From the NCBI GenBank assembly GCA_003452965.1, contig DMMW01000002.1:73054-137053 (forward strand): a stretch of 64,000 nucleotides of DNA, written 5' to 3'. This DNA comes from Elusimicrobiota bacterium (GTDB lineage: Bacteria; Elusimicrobiota; UBA8919). Position numbers and translations under genes: made by a program. Positions within the stretch are counted from its first letter, which is position 1. Every line of letters begins with the position of its first letter. Under the pieces are notes generated by a model that was not told where the DNA came from, ran no database searches, and worked only from the letters and a program-made list of their open reading frames with translations. This document shows positions 52,085-62,023 of the stretch, piece by piece.

Positions 52085-53107
52085 ATGAAAGCGATGATTT
52101 TAATAGGTGGATTTGGAACAAGATTACGACCGTTAACCTGTAATACTCCAAAACCTCTTTTACCAGTTATAAATAAGCCATTTTTACTTTACCAGATAGA
52201 ACTTATTAAAAAGCACGGTATTAAAGATATAATATTGTGTATGGCATACTTGCCTTTAGAGTTTAAGAGATATTTTGGTGACGGTAAAAAGTTCGGAGTG
52301 AATATTTCTTATGCAATAGAAAAGATGCCTTTGGGAACCGGTGGGGCAATAAAGAATGCTGAAAAGTATGTAGATTGTCCTGTATTAATATTCAATGGAG
52401 ATGTTCTAACTGATCTTGATTTAACTGATTTAATTAAATATCATAAACAAAAAAAGTCAAAAGCAACAATTACACTGGTTGAAGTAGATGATCCAACCAG
52501 TTTCGGATTGGTTGAGACTAATAAAAACGGTAATATTCTGCAATTTTTAGAAAAACCTTCTGCTAACCAGATAACTTGCAATACAATAAACGCAGGAACA
52601 TATATTTTTGAGCCAGAAATCTTAAAGGAAATACCGGAAAATACTGTTTATTCTGTGGAAAGAGGACTTTTTCCTAATTTATTAAATAAAAAATATCCAT
52701 TTTACGGTTTTGTCTATTCGGGTTATTGGATAGATATAGGTACTATGGAAAAATATTTGCAGGTTCATCATGATTTAATGAATAAAATGAAAAAAAATAG
52801 TGTAGGGAATAATTCTAAATTAGGTAAAAATATTAAAATTGATGGAAAATTGTTGATTGGCGACAATTCAGCAATAGGCGATAATGTTATAATAGAAGGC
52901 AATGTATGTATAGGAAATGACGTGATTATTGCCAATCATTGCACGCTTATAGATTGTATAATATTGGACGGAACAAAAATCCATGAAGGCAGTAAAATAG
53001 AAAAATCATTGATAGGAAAAAATTGTTTGCTTGAAACTAATTCCGTTCTAAGCAGCGGTTGTGCAATCGGTGACAATACGATTATAAGGAGCTACAGCAG
53101 ATTATGA
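52085..53107 (+). CDS. Mannose-1-phosphate guanylyltransferase-like NDP-sugar pyrophosphorylase
   Basis: A 340-residue protein: MILIGGFGTRLRPLT (3-17) is the nucleotide loop, KPLLPVINKPF the lysine site, FNGDVLTDLD the metal D, EKP at about 160, and GYWIDIGTMEKYL the sugar site. A left-handed beta-helix tail follows from about 250 (GDNSAIGDNVIIEGN). This is the GMPPB/RfbF/HddC-type layout. With the cupin and phosphomannomutase genes after it, GDP-mannose is likely; a GDP-heptose role with the GmhA-like isomerase is an alternative. CAGGAG precedes ATG 52085. Confidence 0.87.
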   Translation: MKAMILIGGFGTRLRPLTCNTPKPLLPVINKPFLLYQIELIKKHGIKDIILCMAYLPLEFKRYFGDGKKFGVNISYAIEKMPLGTGGAIKNAEKYVDCPVLIFNGDVLTDLDLTDLIKYHKQKKSKATITLVEVDDPTSFGLVETNKNGNILQFLEKPSANQITCNTINAGTYIFEPEILKEIPENTVYSVERGLFPNLLNKKYPFYGFVYSGYWIDIGTMEKYLQVHHDLMNKMKKNSVGNNSKLGKNIKIDGKLLIGDNSAIGDNVIIEGNVCIGNDVIIANHCTLIDCIILDGTKIHEGSKIEKSLIGKNCLLETNSVLSSGCAIGDNTIIRSYSRL

Positions 53108-53133
53108 GAGCGTTAAAAAAGATTTAACGCTCT
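53107..53133. repeat. Post-stop hairpin with GCGTTA core
   Basis: AGAGCGTTAAA (53107-53117) pairs perfectly over 11 bp with TTTAACGCTCT (53123-53133) around a 5-base loop. It starts within the stop codon of the nucleotidyltransferase gene and leads directly into the 76-bp repeat copy B. The stem differs from the 19962 hairpin on both arms yet still pairs. Confidence 0.8.
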
Positions 53134-53134
53134 T

Positions 53135-53210
53135 GATTACATCCATCCTCCGTAGCAGTAGTCTGCTACTGCGGAGGACGGGCAGATTTTTAAAGACGAT
53201 TACACAGATT
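53135..53210 (+). repeat. 76-bp dispersed palindromic repeat, copy B
   Basis: Same length as copy A at 19990-20065 with about five base differences, most in the AT-rich linker before the terminal GATTACACAGATT. It makes an in-frame upstream extension of the cupin gene (from 53133) that I reject. Confidence 0.9.
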
Positions 53211-53276
53211 TTATCATTGTATCTTAATCTGTTTTTTAAATCACTGTTACCATACAATAAAGGAGTTTTAATAGGT

Positions 53277-53609
53277 ATGAAAATTGTTAAAAAGCCGTGG
53301 GGTAAAGAGACTTGGTTTGCATTTACCAAACATTATGTTGGAAAGATACTTTTTATAAAAAAGGGGCATCGCTTAAGCAGGCAGTATCATAGAGTAAAAC
53401 ATGAGACCATTTATACTCTTAAAGGAAAATATATAATGGAACTAAAAAATAGCAAAAAATTGATGCAAGAAGGTACAGTTATAGTAATTCCACCTAACAA
53501 GATACACAGGATGTATGCAAAATATGGCGATGTTACTTTGGTTGAGGTTTCAACACCTCAGGTTGAAGACGTTGTTCGTTTAGAGGATGACTATGGAAGA
53601 AATAAATAA
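53277..53609 (+). CDS. Cupin-fold protein, type II phosphomannose-isomerase-like
   Basis: A 110-residue single cupin. KPWGKETWF at the start, GHRLSRQYHRVKHETIYTL (the G-x5-H-x-H-x3,4-E cupin motif 1, here with Q-Y-H and H-E) and PPNKIHRM (motif 2) are just those of the C-terminal isomerase domain of ManC/AlgA-type bifunctional enzymes. Placed between a pyrophosphorylase and a phosphomannomutase, mannose-6-phosphate isomerase activity is likely. AAAGGAG at 53260 supports the ATG at 53277. Its end overlaps the next gene by 17 bases. Confidence 0.8.
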   Translation: MKIVKKPWGKETWFAFTKHYVGKILFIKKGHRLSRQYHRVKHETIYTLKGKYIMELKNSKKLMQEGTVIVIPPNKIHRMYAKYGDVTLVEVSTPQVEDVVRLEDDYGRNK

Positions 53610-54984
53610 AATTAAATTTGGCACTGATGGTTGGCGTGGAATAATAGCAAAAGATTTTACATTTAGTAATGTAAGAATTGTTTCACAGGCAATTTCCGAT
53701 TATATAAATTCAGATTTATATGAATCCAAATATCTTAAATCTGTAATTGTTGGTTATGACAACAGATTTTTATCGGAAAAATTTGCTACAGAGGTTGCTA
53801 AGGTTTTAATGGCTAATAATATTGAGGTTAAGGTATCCAGCACAGCGGTAACTTCACCTTCTATTTCTCTGTATTGTAAAGAAAACAATTGTTTCGGTGT
53901 TATGATAACTGCAAGTCATAATCCGCCGGTTTGGAACGGACTAAAAGTTAAACTTCAATACGGCAGTTCTGTTTCGCAAAAAGTAATTGACCAGATTTCG
54001 GACTTCCTCTACAAAAATTCAATAAAAATAGTAGACCAGAAAATAATTCTCGCAGATGTGATGGATTCTTATAAAAAATATCTTAAAACAATAGTGAATA
54101 TTAATTCATCAACGAAATTGAAAATTGTCATAGATTCAATGAATGGAAGTGGTTTGGGGATATATGAAAGTTTATTGAAAAAGAATAAGATTTATTCAAT
54201 ACGTAACTATAGAGATCCTTTGTTTTCGGGTGTGAATCCGGAACCTATAGATAAAAATCTTCAAGAATTAAAAAAAGTGATATTAAAGAATAAAGCCGAT
54301 GTCGGTTTTGCTTTTGATGGTGATGCGGACAGAATAGGTGTAATAGACGATAAAGGACGTTATTTACCGCCGCACATCGTATTTCCTCTGATTTTATTAT
54401 ATTTAATTGAAGGTAGAAAATTAAAGGGGAAAATAATCCAGACAATATCGTTAGGATATATCTCCGAGAGAATTGCAAAAAAGTATTTAATACCGATTGA
54501 AGAAGTATCGGTCGGTTTTAAATATGTTTGTGAAAAGATGCTAACCGAAGATGTGTTGCTTGGCGGAGAAGAGTCAGGCGGATATAGTATTAAAGGCGGA
54601 ATTCCTGAGAGGGACGGAATACTTAATGCACTTCTAATGACTGAAATGTTAATAAAAACAAAAAAGAAATTATCCTATTTAGTTGATGACATGCAGAAAA
54701 AATTTGGCGATTCCTATTATATGAGAAAAGATATTAAATTAAAAAATCCAGTAGATAAAGAAATATTTACCAGTAAAGTAAAAGAGATAATAAGCAAAGA
54801 AAAAAATGTGAAAGAAATCAGAGATTATGACGGTATAAAGATTGTATTTGAAAATGACAACTGGTTATTACTTAGACCGTCGGGTACAGAGCCTGTACTA
54901 AGAACTTATTCTGAAACGGATTCTGTTAAAAATACTAAAAAACTTCTTGATTTTGCTGAAAATATATGCTTAAATCTACTATAA
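53593..54984 (+). CDS. Phosphomannomutase/phosphoglucomutase
   Basis: A 463-residue alpha-D-phosphohexomutase: FGTDGWRG near the start, TASHNPP (phosphoserine loop, shown as MITASHNPPVWNG), FDGDADRIG (metal loop), GGEESGG (sugar loop) and RPSGTEPVLR (phosphate loop), in that order. It interconverts hexose-6- and hexose-1-phosphate for the pyrophosphorylase two genes upstream. ATG at 53593 lies six bases after AGAGG; ATG at 53587 is too close to it. Confidence 0.92.
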   Translation: MEEINKIKFGTDGWRGIIAKDFTFSNVRIVSQAISDYINSDLYESKYLKSVIVGYDNRFLSEKFATEVAKVLMANNIEVKVSSTAVTSPSISLYCKENNCFGVMITASHNPPVWNGLKVKLQYGSSVSQKVIDQISDFLYKNSIKIVDQKIILADVMDSYKKYLKTIVNINSSTKLKIVIDSMNGSGLGIYESLLKKNKIYSIRNYRDPLFSGVNPEPIDKNLQELKKVILKNKADVGFAFDGDADRIGVIDDKGRYLPPHIVFPLILLYLIEGRKLKGKIIQTISLGYISERIAKKYLIPIEEVSVGFKYVCEKMLTEDVLLGGEESGGYSIKGGIPERDGILNALLMTEMLIKTKKKLSYLVDDMQKKFGDSYYMRKDIKLKNPVDKEIFTSKVKEIISKEKNVKEIRDYDGIKIVFENDNWLLLRPSGTEPVLRTYSETDSVKNTKKLLDFAENICLNLL

Positions 54985-54988
54985 AAAT

Positions 54989-55013
54989 GATTACACAGAT
55001 AACTGGTGTAATC
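54989..55013. repeat. GATTACAC hairpin after the phosphohexomutase gene
   Basis: GATTACAC (54989-54996) and GTGTAATC (55006-55013) form a perfect 8-bp stem, made of a GATTACACAGAT motif and a second, inverted one. It starts five bases after the stop codon. It opens a 305-bp gene-free stretch that otherwise contains only a MITE-like copy inside another repeat. Confidence 0.7.
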
Positions 55014-55046
55014 TGTATGGTACTGTAAAAAACAAAATATAAAAGG

Positions 55047-55254
55047 AGTCATTCCTGCGGACAGACTGTGTCATAATTCCAAAATTGTAGCTGCAGAGCG
55101 ATAGCTCTGCTAAAACATGGCAAAGATTACGCTTTGCTGCTACAAAATGGAAAACGAAATACATTTATTAACAATTGCGACACAGTCTGGGAAGCAGGAA
55201 TCCAGAAGAATCCGAAAATGATATGGATTCCCGACAGAAGCATTCGGGAATGAC
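55047..55254. repeat. ATTCCTGC...GCAGGAAT dispersed repeat, split by a MITE-like element
   Basis: GTCATTCCTGCGG (55049-55060) and GGAAGCAGGAATCC (from 55190) would join into a compact ATTCCTGC/GCAGGAAT hairpin if the MITE-like sequence between them were removed. The right part continues with GGATTCCCGACAGAAGCATT and a CCCGA/TCGGG pair, a short repeat common in many genomes. Its end is 35 bases before metK. Confidence 0.75.
55062..55189 (+). mobile_element. MITE-like element, copy 2
   Basis: CAGACTGTGTC (55062-55072) and GACACAGTCTG (55179-55189) are perfect 11-bp inverted termini; pairing goes on for several more bases with two mismatches. 125 bases are identical to the copy at 38647-38771. 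No gene inside, so it needs a transposase in trans. Its location inside the loop of another palindrome marks it as the more recent insertion. Confidence 0.9.
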
Positions 55255-55289
55255 ATACAATTGGGATTAATTATATATAGGGAGGAGTT

Positions 55290-56483
55290 ATGTTTTGTGG
55301 TGATTATGTGTTTACTTCTGAGTCGGTAACTGAAGGGCATCCGGATAAGGTTTGTGATCAAATATCTGATGCAGTATTGGATGAGGTGTATAAGCAGGAT
55401 TCCCCATTGAAGAATAATTTTACGTGTCGTGTTGCCTGCGAGACCTATATAACTGTGGGGCTTTTAATAGTAGGTGGTGAAATAACCACTAAAGCATATA
55501 TAGATGTGCCTGTAATTGCAAGAAGAGTTATTAAGGATATCGGTTATACCGATGTAAAATACGGATTCAATTATCAAACTTGTGGAATACTTAATGCGAT
55601 AGGGCGTCAATCTCCAGATATATCACAAGGTGTCACCAGAGGCAAAGAAATCGGAGCTGGTGACCAAGGATTAATGATTGGTTATGCATGTACTGAAACA
55701 AAAGAGCTTATGCCTCTGCCAATAACACTTGCTCAGGAATTAACCATGCGGCTTGCCGAGGTAAGAAAGAAAAATATACTAAAATATATCGGTCCAGATG
55801 GTAAATCACAAGTTACCGTGAAATATATTGATGGCAAACCAGTTGCTGTTGATAAAATCGTTATTTCAACCCAGCATACTGAAGATTCGGTTGATAAGAG
55901 AACCGGAAATCTTGCTAATTGGGCGAAGGAAGAAATAATAGAATCAGTGATAATGCCAAAAATTCCAAAAATACTATTAAAAAAATTCAGTTTTAAAAAA
56001 GATTGTTTTGTTAATCCGACCGGCAGATTTGTTGTTGGTGGTCCGCAATCCGATACAGGAATGACCGGCAGGAAAATTATAGTTGATACGTATGGCGGCA
56101 TGGCTCCTCATGGCGGTGGCGCATTTTCAGGTAAAGATCCGACGAAGGTTGACCGTTCAGCATGCTATATGGCAAGATATATAGCAAAGAATATTGTTGC
56201 TGCAGGACTTGCCGAAAAATGTATGGTTCAACTTGCGTATGCAATCGGAGTTGCTGAACCGGTATCTATAATGGTAGATACTCTCGGAACCGGTAAAATA
56301 GACGGGCGTCTTGAGAAAGTAGTAAGAAAAATATTTTCTTTAACTCCGAGAGGTATAATAAAATCCCTTGAACTTCATAAACCTATTTATCAGAAAACAG
56401 CATCTTACGGTCATTTCGGAAGACAAGGATTTGCTTGGGAAAGAACCGATAAAGCATCAGAATTAAAGGCATCATTGAAATAA
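55290..56483 (+). CDS. metK: S-adenosylmethionine synthetase
   Basis: A 397-residue Met[21 protein letters not shown] (7-26) is the ATP-site start, [12 protein letters not shown] the flexible loop GxGDQG, and [20 protein letters not shown] (shown in part) the phosphate-binding loop; [18 protein letters not shown] [13 protein letters not shown] ends the core. Full length. It makes SAM for the methyltransferases and radical SAM protein of the window. GGAGGAG precedes the ATG. No SAM riboswitch is recognised in the leader, which is occupied by repeats. Confidence 0.97.
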   Translation: MFCGDYVFTSESVTEGHPDKVCDQISDAVLDEVYKQDSPLKNNFTCRVACETYITVGLLIVGGEITTKAYIDVPVIARRVIKDIGYTDVKYGFNYQTCGILNAIGRQSPDISQGVTRGKEIGAGDQGLMIGYACTETKELMPLPITLAQELTMRLAEVRKKNILKYIGPDGKSQVTVKYIDGKPVAVDKIVISTQHTEDSVDKRTGNLANWAKEEIIESVIMPKIPKILLKKFSFKKDCFVNPTGRFVVGGPQSDTGMTGRKIIVDTYGGMAPHGGGAFSGKDPTKVDRSACYMARYIAKNIVAAGLAEKCMVQLAYAIGVAEPVSIMVDTLGTGKIDGRLEKVVRKIFSLTPRGIIKSLELHKPIYQKTASYGHFGRQGFAWERTDKASELKASLK

Positions 56484-56492
56484 TTGAAAAAC

Positions 56493-56584
56493 GATTACAC
56501 AGATTAAAAGGCGGATTACACGGATATTGATTTTAGAATTGTAGATTCTAATCAGTGTAATCGATGTTAGAAATCTGTGTAATC
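56493..56584. repeat. Cluster of four GATTACACAGATT-type motifs between metK and ahcY
   Basis: GATTACACAGATT (56493), GATTACACGGAT (56514), AATCAGTGTAATC (56550) and AATCTGTGTAATC (56572) lie in two inverted pairs, so the whole 92 bases can fold into one long arm. It fills most of the metK-ahcY gap and ends 18 bases before the ahcY start. Confidence 0.85.
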
Positions 56585-56593
56585 ATATATTGA

Positions 56594-57854
<1,261 letters not shown>

Positions 57855-57856
<2 letters not shown>

Positions 57857-58002
57857 AAGGCAAGTTAAAATTAAAAGTATAAATTAAAATAAAGGCAAAG
57901 ATGAAAAGGCAGGTTAAAATTAAAAGTATAAATTAAAATAAAGGCAAAGATGAAAAGGCAGGTTAAAATTAAAAATTATAAATTAAAATAAAGGCAAAGA
58001 TG
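57855..58002 (+). repeat. 49-bp tandem repeat, three copies
   Basis: Units at 57855-57903, 57904-57952 and 57953-58002 (49, 49 and 50 bp) begin AAAAGGCAgGTTAAAATTAA and end AAAGGCAAAGATG, followed by a diverged partial unit to about 58020. The first begins inside the ahcY stop codon. Units 1 and 2 differ at one base. No coding sense. Confidence 0.92.
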
Positions 58003-58105
58003 AAAAGGCAAGTTAGAGGCAGAAAGTCAGGTAAAAGGTTAGAATAAGGATTTAATTTTAACTTATAACCTTTAACTTGTTACTTGTTTTTTTTGGGGGG
58101 GTATT

Positions 58106-59980
58106 ATGAAAAAAAATAGTTTTTTGTTGGTTTCTATTTTAACTTTTATAACTTTTCTGCCACTGATTCTATGGCGGACCCGCCATCGACTTAATGGCGG
58201 GTTACTTTTCACCCCGTTTAGAAAATTAACAGAGAGAATAAATAAAATATTTAAACCTGTAGAAAATAAAATATATCATTGTTTTATAGTAATTACATTT
58301 TTGTATTTTCTAACGGGGTTAACTTGCCTCTTTTCAGAGTCGTTTAAGATTCTTGGAACAAGACCTTTGGGTATGGGCGGTGCATATGTTGCCATAGGTG
58401 AAGATGCAATAACCCAATACTGGAATCCGGCTGGATTAGGTATAGAAAAGGAAGTTGATGTACAGTTACCGTTTACTGTTCAAGCGGAATTAACCGGCGA
58501 TATTCTGGGTTCTGCTGACCGTCTTACCGAACTTGCGGAAGAGTATTCAGAAATATCTTCTGCACAGAAAACCGGCAAGTCATTAACCATGAGCCAGTTG
58601 TCTGCTTTTATAAAAGGAATTAAAGAGATAGAATCAATTAATGACCCCAAAAAAGGTGTTCTTGTTGGTGCCGGTTTCGGCGGTAATATTAAAATACAAA
58701 ATTTTGCGATTTCTTATAATAATTTTACTTCTATAAGCGCTGATCCGAATGTTGATATCAAGAATCTTGGTTTAGGTTCCGGTGCTTTTTCACCTCAGTT
58801 GAAAAGAGCAATTTATAAAGCAGAAAGTTATGCCGGAGTTGATTTGGGGAGCTTGATAGATGACGATTACAGTGCAACATATCAAGCGTCACATCCGGGA
58901 CAGAATATATATGATACACCTACTGATTCGTCTCTTGCAACCTCTGCTAGTACATTATCAGCAGGTATAATTACAGATATTACAACAAACCTTACAAATC
59001 TTGGTATAGATACTTCTATAACAACCTCTCTTCCTGCAGGAATGACAGTTGAACAGGCAATTGCAAATGCTATTGTAAATGCTTCTGTGGACCCGGTTAT
59101 AGCTGCACAATTAGGAACCACTGCGTTAACAGCTGCAGAAATTGCTAATTATGTTCAGCAAATTGAAGAAATTAGACCGTTAGTAGTCAGCATTTTATCC
59201 GATGCTATAAACGGTTCTTCATATGCAAAGAATCAATCAAATCTTACAATAAGAGGTGCTTCAACATTTGAAGCATCTTTAGGATATGGGCGAGAAGTCC
59301 CATATGTACAAACAGAAACAGTATTAAAAGGTGTTTTAAAAGGGCTTTATGCAGGTCTTAATTTTAAGTTAATGAAAGGGCAAGTTGCTTATACCAAAAT
59401 CAGAGTTCTTTCTGACACCGATTTGGATATATTAGAAGATTTCAAAAATAGCCAAAAAATATCAAATTCAATCGGTTTTGATTTAGGCTTGCTTCTAAAA
59501 AAGGAATTTTTTAATAGAAAGACCAATTTCGGACTTTTATTTAGAAATATTAATCAGCCAACATTTGACCAGCCCGATGCAGCTATAAATAACGGTGAAG
59601 GTTCAAAATATAAAGTTAATCCACAGGTTAGGGGCGGAGTCGCAATTTGGCCTTTTAATTGGTGGACTGTGTCAACAGATATAGATTTGACTAACAATTC
59701 AACTGCGCTTCCGGGATATAAGTCCCGTTTATGGGGACTTGGCAATGAATTCAATCTTGTAAATAAAGAATGGTTGAATTTTGCTTTACGTGTTGGTTTG
59801 ATGAATAATCTTTCGGAGTCATCTTCCAAAATGGCTTATACATTTGGTTTTGGTATGAATATCATGCATTTTGTGATAGACTTGGGTGCTGCTATGTCAT
59901 CTGATAGTGTTGAAATTAGTGATGGTACAGAAGTACCTTCTTCGGCTGCTGCAGCTGTTTCAATATCATTTGACTTTTAG
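58106..59980 (+). CDS. Outer-membrane PorV/TraF-like barrel protein with repeats inserted in its signal region
   Basis: A 624-residue protein. From about residue 78 it reads ESFKILGTRPLGMGGAYVA then YWNPAGLG, the start of the mature barrel in TraF_2/UPF0164-type proteins; the rest has alternating beta strands, an Ala/Thr-rich insert (about 260-380) and ends SAAAAVSISFDF with a terminal aromatic. Residues 1-17 look like the first half of a signal peptide; residues 18-71 are encoded by two palindromic elements (58157-58201, 58211-58319). A hydrophobic segment at 57-76 may now act as signal. G7 just before the ATG serves as ribosome site. Confidence 0.8.
   Translation: MKKNSFLLVSILTFITFLPLILWRTRHRLNGGLLFTPFRKLTERINKIFKPVENKIYHCFIVITFLYFLTGLTCLFSESFKILGTRPLGMGGAYVAIGEDAITQYWNPAGLGIEKEVDVQLPFTVQAELTGDILGSADRLTELAEEYSEISSAQKTGKSLTMSQLSAFIKGIKEIESINDPKKGVLVGAGFGGNIKIQNFAISYNNFTSISADPNVDIKNLGLGSGAFSPQLKRAIYKAESYAGVDLGSLIDDDYSATYQASHPGQNIYDTPTDSSLATSASTLSAGIITDITTNLTNLGIDTSITTSLPAGMTVEQAIANAIVNASVDPVIAAQLGTTALTAAEIANYVQQIEEIRPLVVSILSDAINGSSYAKNQSNLTIRGASTFEASLGYGREVPYVQTETVLKGVLKGLYAGLNFKLMKGQVAYTKIRVLSDTDLDILEDFKNSQKISNSIGFDLGLLLKKEFFNRKTNFGLLFRNINQPTFDQPDAAINNGEGSKYKVNPQVRGGVAIWPFNWWTVSTDIDLTNNSTALPGYKSRLWGLGNEFNLVNKEWLNFALRVGLMNNLSESSSKMAYTFGFGMNIMHFVIDLGAAMSSDSVEISDGTEVPSSAAAAVSISFDF
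58157..58201 (+). repeat. CyGCCACTGATTC palindromic element within a coding sequence
   Basis: It starts CTGCCACTGATTC and contains the hairpin CCCGCCAT/ATGGCGGG. It aligns over 45 positions with 61940-61983 (about 32 matches), where the hairpin is TTCGCCA/TGGCGAA, so the stem bases changed in pairs. Here it is read as protein residues about 18-32 of the barrel protein. Confidence 0.8.
58211..58319. mobile_element. 109-bp palindrome-bounded element within a coding sequence
   Basis: ACCCCGTTTAGAAAAT (58211-58226) and ATTTTCTAACGGGGT (58305-58319) are inverted termini with one unpaired T. They share the CCCGTT-AG core with the GIY-YIG element and with 41672-41789. The inside is AT-rich, without a GIY-YIG remnant I can recognise, and is open in the frame of the host gene. 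Confidence 0.7.
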
Positions 59981-60071
59981 TATTCTATGTATAATCAAGG
60001 TAAAGTTACTTGCCGAAAACGAATCCAATCATGACAGTTCTGCATCATAATCAACGTAATATATTATATAA

Positions 60072-61910
60072 ATGAAAATACTAAATACCATACTTTATAC
60101 TTTAATTCTAAACTTTTTACTTATAACCTGCCTTTACTCTGTCCCTCACATTAATGGTAGAGATTTTGGTCCTAAAGAATATGCAAGACCCAAAAGAACA
60201 TCTAAAGGAGCTATTGCAAAAACAATAACGACAACAGGTATAAGAAAAGTAGCTGTTATATTAGTTAATTTTGTCAGTGCAGGAACAGATACATCTGGAA
60301 GCGAAACAATGTTAACGGACGAAATCTTTAGTTTGAACTATAATTTTACATATTTGAAAAATTTTTATAAAGAAGTATCATATGGCAAATTAGATTTAGA
60401 TATTACTTTTTTTTATACTAATGGTTCTGGTTCAGCATTAACAGGGAATGAGACGCCCTTTACTTTAAATACGCCAATGTCAACATATGGACAGGATACG
60501 GATAGTTCCCTTTCACAGTTAATTATTGACGCTATTATTGCCTGCGGACAGGTAAATTCCATAAATTTTGACGGTGTTATAGTCGTACATGCAGGATATG
60601 GCAATGAATCAACAAATAATAGCGGGGATATATGGGCTGCATATGTAGGTCCTTTTTCCGCTACAAATGGTTTTACAGAAGGCATAAATATCCCGGTAAA
60701 AGAATCCGGAGCAAGTCCGATAGGTGTATTGTGTCACGAATTCGGTCACCATTTAGGCTTGCTTGATTTATATTCCACAGGAACAAATAGTGCGACTCAA
60801 GTCGGGCATTGGTCCTTAATGGATTATGGAGTATGGCTTGGTAATGGTTCAACCCCTATGCATCCTTCCGGTTGGGAAAAAAATCTTTTAGGATGGTCAT
60901 CGCCGATAAGTATATCTTCGGGAACGCATAATTTAATAAGTTATGCATTTGAAACAAGTTCAACAAGCATTTATAAAATGAAATTAATTGATACTGATAC
61001 TGAATATTTTTTAGTATATCATACATCCAGGACCGCATATTCGCCCGCTCCTTCCGGCAGTAACGGTTTGTTGATATGGCATATTGATGAAGGTACGATA
61101 GATGGTACAACTATTACCGACAGAATAGCGACCAATTCATTAAATAATTATTCGCGTAGGACTATTGATGTAGTATCTGCAGACAATACCGATCCTTCTG
61201 TAAACATTGGGGATTTTGGCGACTTATGGCCTGGTACAAAAGTTATATTTTCTGCACCTTTATCTAATAAATACAATGGTGATGATACGATGCTATCAGT
61301 ATTTGAAATTACAAATGCTGTTCAATATTCACAGTTTAAGGCATCTTATAAACCGTTCATAAGAGGATATGTAAAAGATAGTGCCGGTAATGGAGTTGAG
61401 AGCGTTAATATCATACTTACAGGTTTCTTAACCGACGTATCTGTAACTGATAATAACGGTTCATATGTGTTTGCAAACGTAGAGAATGGTTCATATGAGA
61501 TTAAAGCGATAAAATCCGGCTTGGAATTTGTACCTTCTAAAATTGTTGCAGCAATTTTAGATTTACCTTCAAGTAATAACAACTTTAACGGAATTGCAAC
61601 CGACACATATTCAAATTTAATTAAAAAAACTGATAATATAAAAGCGGTGAATAATCTATTTGTACCGGGACAACAATTATCCACAATATATTATAGAACA
61701 TCAGAAGATGGTAATGTTAATATTAAACTTTATACGTTGGATGGCAGGTTTATTAAAACGCTTGTAGACGAATATACATTAGCGGGGATTAGATCAGTTA
61801 CTTGGGATGGGAAAAATCTTAAAGATAACGAAGTATCTTCAGGTATTTATCTTGTTCATATAGACGCACCCGGATTCAAAGCAACAAAAAAAATATGTGT
61901 TATAAGATAG
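60072..61910 (+). CDS. Secreted M6-family metalloprotease with FlgD-like C-terminal domain
   Basis: A 612-residue protein with a signal peptide (about 1-23, ending LYSVP). The catalytic zinc site is HEFGH at 222-226 with the third ligand D232 in HLGLLDLY, as in M6/immune-inhibitor-A-like peptidases. A carboxypeptidase-regulatory-like beta domain follows at about 430-500 (RGYVKDSAGNGVESVNI), then a FlgD/T9SS-type C-terminal domain (GNVNIKLYTLDGRFIKTL to the end, with WDGKNL and SSGIYLV). It is probably exported and anchored or sorted at the outer membrane. Confidence 0.88.
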   Translation: MKILNTILYTLILNFLLITCLYSVPHINGRDFGPKEYARPKRTSKGAIAKTITTTGIRKVAVILVNFVSAGTDTSGSETMLTDEIFSLNYNFTYLKNFYKEVSYGKLDLDITFFYTNGSGSALTGNETPFTLNTPMSTYGQDTDSSLSQLIIDAIIACGQVNSINFDGVIVVHAGYGNESTNNSGDIWAAYVGPFSATNGFTEGINIPVKESGASPIGVLCHEFGHHLGLLDLYSTGTNSATQVGHWSLMDYGVWLGNGSTPMHPSGWEKNLLGWSSPISISSGTHNLISYAFETSSTSIYKMKLIDTDTEYFLVYHTSRTAYSPAPSGSNGLLIWHIDEGTIDGTTITDRIATNSLNNYSRRTIDVVSADNTDPSVNIGDFGDLWPGTKVIFSAPLSNKYNGDDTMLSVFEITNAVQYSQFKASYKPFIRGYVKDSAGNGVESVNIILTGFLTDVSVTDNNGSYVFANVENGSYEIKAIKSGLEFVPSKIVAAILDLPSSNNNFNGIATDTYSNLIKKTDNIKAVNNLFVPGQQLSTIYYRTSEDGNVNIKLYTLDGRFIKTLVDEYTLAGIRSVTWDGKNLKDNEVSSGIYLVHIDAPGFKATKKICVIR

Positions 61911-61939
61911 TAGAAAAGCAAGTTAAAAGTTAAAGGTTT

Positions 61940-61983
61940 CCGCCACTGATTCATCGGCGGATTCGCCAAAGGTTTGATGGCGA
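61940..61983 (+). repeat. CyGCCACTGATTC palindromic element, intergenic copy
   Basis: CCGCCACTGATTCATCGGCG at 61940 and a TTCGCCA/TGGCGAA hairpin follow the M6 protease gene. It is the relative of 58157-58201 in the coding region of the upstream barrel gene. The adjacent AAGTTAAAAGTTAAAG at 61919 recalls the tandem repeat at 57855. Confidence 0.75.
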
Positions 61984-62023
61984 AAAAAAATATAGGTAGG
62001 ATTTAAAGAGGCAAGCCAATTCA

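Noticed and set aside
53133..53276. 48-codon extension of the cupin gene
   Set aside because: It lies in the 76-bp dispersed repeat copy B and its flank, starts inside a hairpin, and is not part of the cupin fold. ATG 53277 has AAAGGAG upstream.
55190..55289. SAM riboswitch before metK
   Set aside because: The leader holds a MITE-like element and a dispersed repeat. I could not find the SAM-I, SAM-II or SAH riboswitch core sequences.
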